NCBI GenBank assembly: GCA_001723855.1
Contig: MCBC01000063.1
Span: 1 to 7,342, forward strand
Reading direction: 5' to 3'
Length of the DNA stretch: 7,342 nucleotides
From: Candidatus Altarchaeales archaeon WOR_SM1_86-2
Lineage (GTDB): Archaea > Altiarchaeota > Altiarchaeia > IMC4 > MCBC01
The position numbers and the translations under genes are program-made. How positions within the stretch are numbered: the first letter of the stretch is position 1; the number at the start of each line of letters is the position of its first letter. Positions 5,674 to 7,342 of the stretch are shown here, piece after piece. The notes below the pieces were generated by a model. The model was given only the letters and a program-made list of their open reading frames with translations, ran no database searches and was not told the origin of the DNA.

Positions 5674-6198
5674 ATGAAAAAAGAAAGAAATGTGCTTGAA
5701 AGCACAAGAGGACAAGGTGCTATGGAGTACCTTATGACCTACGGTTGGGCCATCCTGGTGGTCGTGATCGTGGGTGTTGCGCTGTGGTATATGGGGGTAT
5801 TTAACCTCGGCGGCAGCGCAAAGACGATGACTGGATTTGGACCGGTGAAGCCGTTGAGTTGGGGTGTGATGGAGAATGCTGGTGGGATGGTGGTTAGCAT
5901 AACCTTTACGCAGGGAGAAGGTTCGCCCATACAAATTGACCCTGCGACTGGAACAAGCGTGGATTGCGATGATGACGGGGTTTATGAGACAGATCTCGCT
6001 CTCAGTCCTGTTACCGGCACTTATGGAACTGGCAGCTCGTGGCAGGCTACTGGTAGTTGTACCGTAGCAGATTCATTACCAGCGGGCACACCATATCATA
6101 TGCCGGTGAAGGTTATATACACCAAGACCGTAGCAGGGTTCGCTGAATCCCACTCCAGCGTGGGTAGGATAAACGGTCCGGTGGAAGCAGCCAGTTAA
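5674..6198 (+). CDS. Type IV pilin-like protein with class III signal peptide
   Basis: This 174-aa secreted protein carries RGQGAMEYLMTYGWAILVVV near its N terminus. That is the Q-x-[SA]-x-E-x-x-x-L class III signal, with predicted cleavage between G13 and Q14 and the conserved glutamate at +5 (E18). In other archaea such prepilins are cut by EppA/PibD-type peptidases before assembly. A basic start (MKKER) and a hydrophobic helix at about 22-42 follow the usual order and would form the filament core. The remaining roughly 130 residues are Gly/Ser/Thr-rich and predicted extracellular, with two cysteines (C98, C129) that could form a disulfide. An acidic DCDDDGVYETD stretch (97-107) resembles a calcium loop. 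No assembly ATPase or peptidase is nearby. The exact filament or surface role is unknown. A strong promoter, hairpin leader and Shine-Dalgarno suggest high expression. Confidence 0.85.
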   Translation: MKKERNVLESTRGQGAMEYLMTYGWAILVVVIVGVALWYMGVFNLGGSAKTMTGFGPVKPLSWGVMENAGGMVVSITFTQGEGSPIQIDPATGTSVDCDDDGVYETDLALSPVTGTYGTGSSWQATGSCTVADSLPAGTPYHMPVKVIYTKTVAGFAESHSSVGRINGPVEAAS

Positions 6199-6210
6199 AC
6201 ATAAATCCGG

Positions 6211-6238
6211 TTTTTTTCTTTTTTTTCTTTTTTTTCTT
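6211..6238 (+). terminator. Pyrimidine-tract terminator behind the pilin gene
   Basis: T7-C-T8-C-T8-C-TTT starts 13 bases after the pilin stop. Long T-tracts are sufficient for termination by archaeal RNA polymerase. It fills the 40-bp gap before the convergent glycosyltransferase stop codon. Confidence 0.75.
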
Positions 6239-7342
6239 TCAGTACAATGGGATACATGACAGCAAAGGATATACCACCATATAAACGATCACTGCCGACA
6301 CCATGAATATTTTTATATACCTATCATCCAGTTTAGCCAGAAATTTGCCGGCTGCCAGGCACATAACGGGGATTAACGGGACCGCGTAGAATATGTGGCA
6401 CTTCGGGAGGAAAAACAGAGGGAGAAGGAAGGTAAAGAACCAGATGACGATCAACAAATCCTCTCGCTTAAATTCAAAATTTCTGATGATGGATATGAAC
6501 GCCGGAATAAACAGCCACCAGATAAACGGGTTTGCAAATGCGTATATGCGGAAGTGTCTGTAATCATGGTATGTCGTTTTCTCAAGCAAGAACCATTCTG
6601 CAGGATATGAAATATAGTTGTATCTCTCCACAGTGGTTTGAAATAAAAACAGGTGCGTCTGGACGCCCACCCACTCGTTTATCGAATGACCGCACAGGAA
6701 GTAAGGAGTATATGATGCGATGTACATCAAACCCGGGATCAGGATGACAAATATTAAAATCCTTGCATTAAATTTTTTGATTAAAATTAAAAATAACAGA
6801 ATGGTGATGACCCCAAGTGCTGCGGTTATTTTTGTAGAGACACTTAAGCCGAAGAATATCCCTGCAAAAATCCAATTCCAATCAGATGCCCTCTCCAATC
6901 TGACCGCAGCAAAGACAAAATAGAATGCTGTAAGCATAAAAAACAAAAAGAGGATGTCCACCATCGCTATCCTTGAGTGTATCGTATGTAGAAAGCTTAT
7001 ACTGAGCAGGAAGGTTGACAGTAATGCTGCCCTGCCGCTTATGATTTCCCTTGCGAGTAAAAAGAACACAAATAATGATCCTGTGCCTAGTATCAAAGAC
7101 GGAATTCGCCATCCGACCGTATTATCCCCGAAGATCATGATGCTTGCGGCAATAATGGCACTGCCTAAAAATGGTTCTGACCCAAGTATTTTTGCCTCGT
7201 CAATCTTCCCCTCAAGCAGCAGTTTTGCTGCCGGAACATACAGCAGTTCATCCACGACATGCCCGTCCGGGGAATTTACGGCCAGGCATCTGAAAAAAAA
7301 CGCAGCCAGGATTATCGCGGTAATGAAAAAAACATACCTGTT
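6239..7342 (-). CDS. PMT/GT39-type membrane glycosyltransferase, N terminus outside window
   Basis: The frame stays open to the right edge, so 367 residues are visible and the true start lies outside. The GTG at 7255 is internal. The first visible residues (YVFFITAIILAAFFF) form a membrane helix. It is followed by SPDGHVVDELLYVPAAKLL, where the Asp-Glu pair at visible residues 31-32 matches the acidic first-loop motif of GT-C fold dolichyl-phosphate-mannose-type transferases. Several further hydrophobic helices alternate with short loops, for example ISFLHTIHSRIAMVDILFLFF and the C-terminal segments FLLPLFFLPKCHIFYAVPLIP and IKIFMVSAVIVYMVVYP. The HSRIAMVDI segment is also typical of the family. 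Such enzymes move sugars from lipid phosphate carriers to proteins or lipids on the outer face of the membrane. Acceptor and sugar cannot be told from sequence. It converges on the pilin gene, so pilin glycosylation is possible but only inferred from position. Confidence 0.8.
   Translation of the reverse strand, partial: NRYVFFITAIILAAFFFRCLAVNSPDGHVVDELLYVPAAKLLLEGKIDEAKILGSEPFLGSAIIAASIMIFGDNTVGWRIPSLILGTGSLFVFFLLAREIISGRAALLSTFLLSISFLHTIHSRIAMVDILFLFFMLTAFYFVFAAVRLERASDWNWIFAGIFFGLSVSTKITAALGVITILLFLILIKKFNARILIFVILIPGLMYIASYTPYFLCGHSINEWVGVQTHLFLFQTTVERYNYISYPAEWFLLEKTTYHDYRHFRIYAFANPFIWWLFIPAFISIIRNFEFKREDLLIVIWFFTFLLPLFFLPKCHIFYAVPLIPVMCLAAGKFLAKLDDRYIKIFMVSAVIVYMVVYPLLSCIPLY

Noticed and set aside
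7253..7255. GTG as the true start of the glycosyltransferase
   Set aside because: The frame continues upstream to the window edge with a membrane helix and the first-loop motif SPDGHVVDE, so this codon is internal.
1..7342. CRISPR array, toxin-antitoxin or defence genes
   Set aside because: No regularly spaced short repeats and no matching protein motifs were seen on either strand.

Overview
The window looks like a chromosomal segment of an archaeon, most likely a euryarchaeote that uses tetrahydromethanopterin (methanogen, ANME or alkane-oxidiser relatives, or an Archaeoglobus-like lineage). The reasons are a fused formaldehyde-activating enzyme/hexulose-phosphate synthase, the short archaeal form of thymidylate synthase, an archaeal pilin with a class III signal peptide, AT-rich promoters with TATA-like boxes close to start codons, and almost no Shine-Dalgarno sites. 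The genus cannot be fixed from sequence alone.

Layout: a tRNA-Arg(GCG) gene (minus strand, missing only its last base or so) is divergent from fae-hps (126-1388, plus). A 214-bp convergent spacer with a long hairpin and a repeat copy separates fae-hps from ilvE (1603-2586, minus). Upstream of ilvE on the same strand is a gatB gene that stops at 316 codons (2632-3582). A 39-bp divergent promoter region leads to purC (3622-4533, plus), then a 164-bp spacer rich in inverted repeats and thyA (4698-5372, plus). A 301-bp spacer holds the second repeat copy, a promoter and a 5'-UTR hairpin before a type IV pilin-like gene (5674-6198, plus). After a pyrimidine-rich terminator comes a convergent PMT/GT39-type membrane glycosyltransferase (6239 to the right edge, minus, N terminus cut off).

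Functionally most of this is housekeeping: tRNA supply and tRNA-dependent amidation, purine and thymidylate synthesis, branched-chain amino acid synthesis, and pentose phosphate/C1 metabolism. Fae-Hps and ThyA plausibly share a methylene-tetrahydropterin pool. The right end is cell-surface related (pilin and glycosyltransferase).

The points most worth a second look are: (1) a GatB with an intact catalytic core but no C-terminal helical and tail domains; (2) an 84-bp repeat family, 45/46 identical in its core, lying in sense orientation just behind the stop codons of both ilvE and thyA and so forming an inverted pair around a four-gene block; (3) a nested multi-hairpin element between purC and thyA; and (4) an 11-bp hairpin predicted to start at the transcription start of the pilin mRNA and to abut the only clear Shine-Dalgarno in the window. 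No transposase, CRISPR array or defence system is visible.
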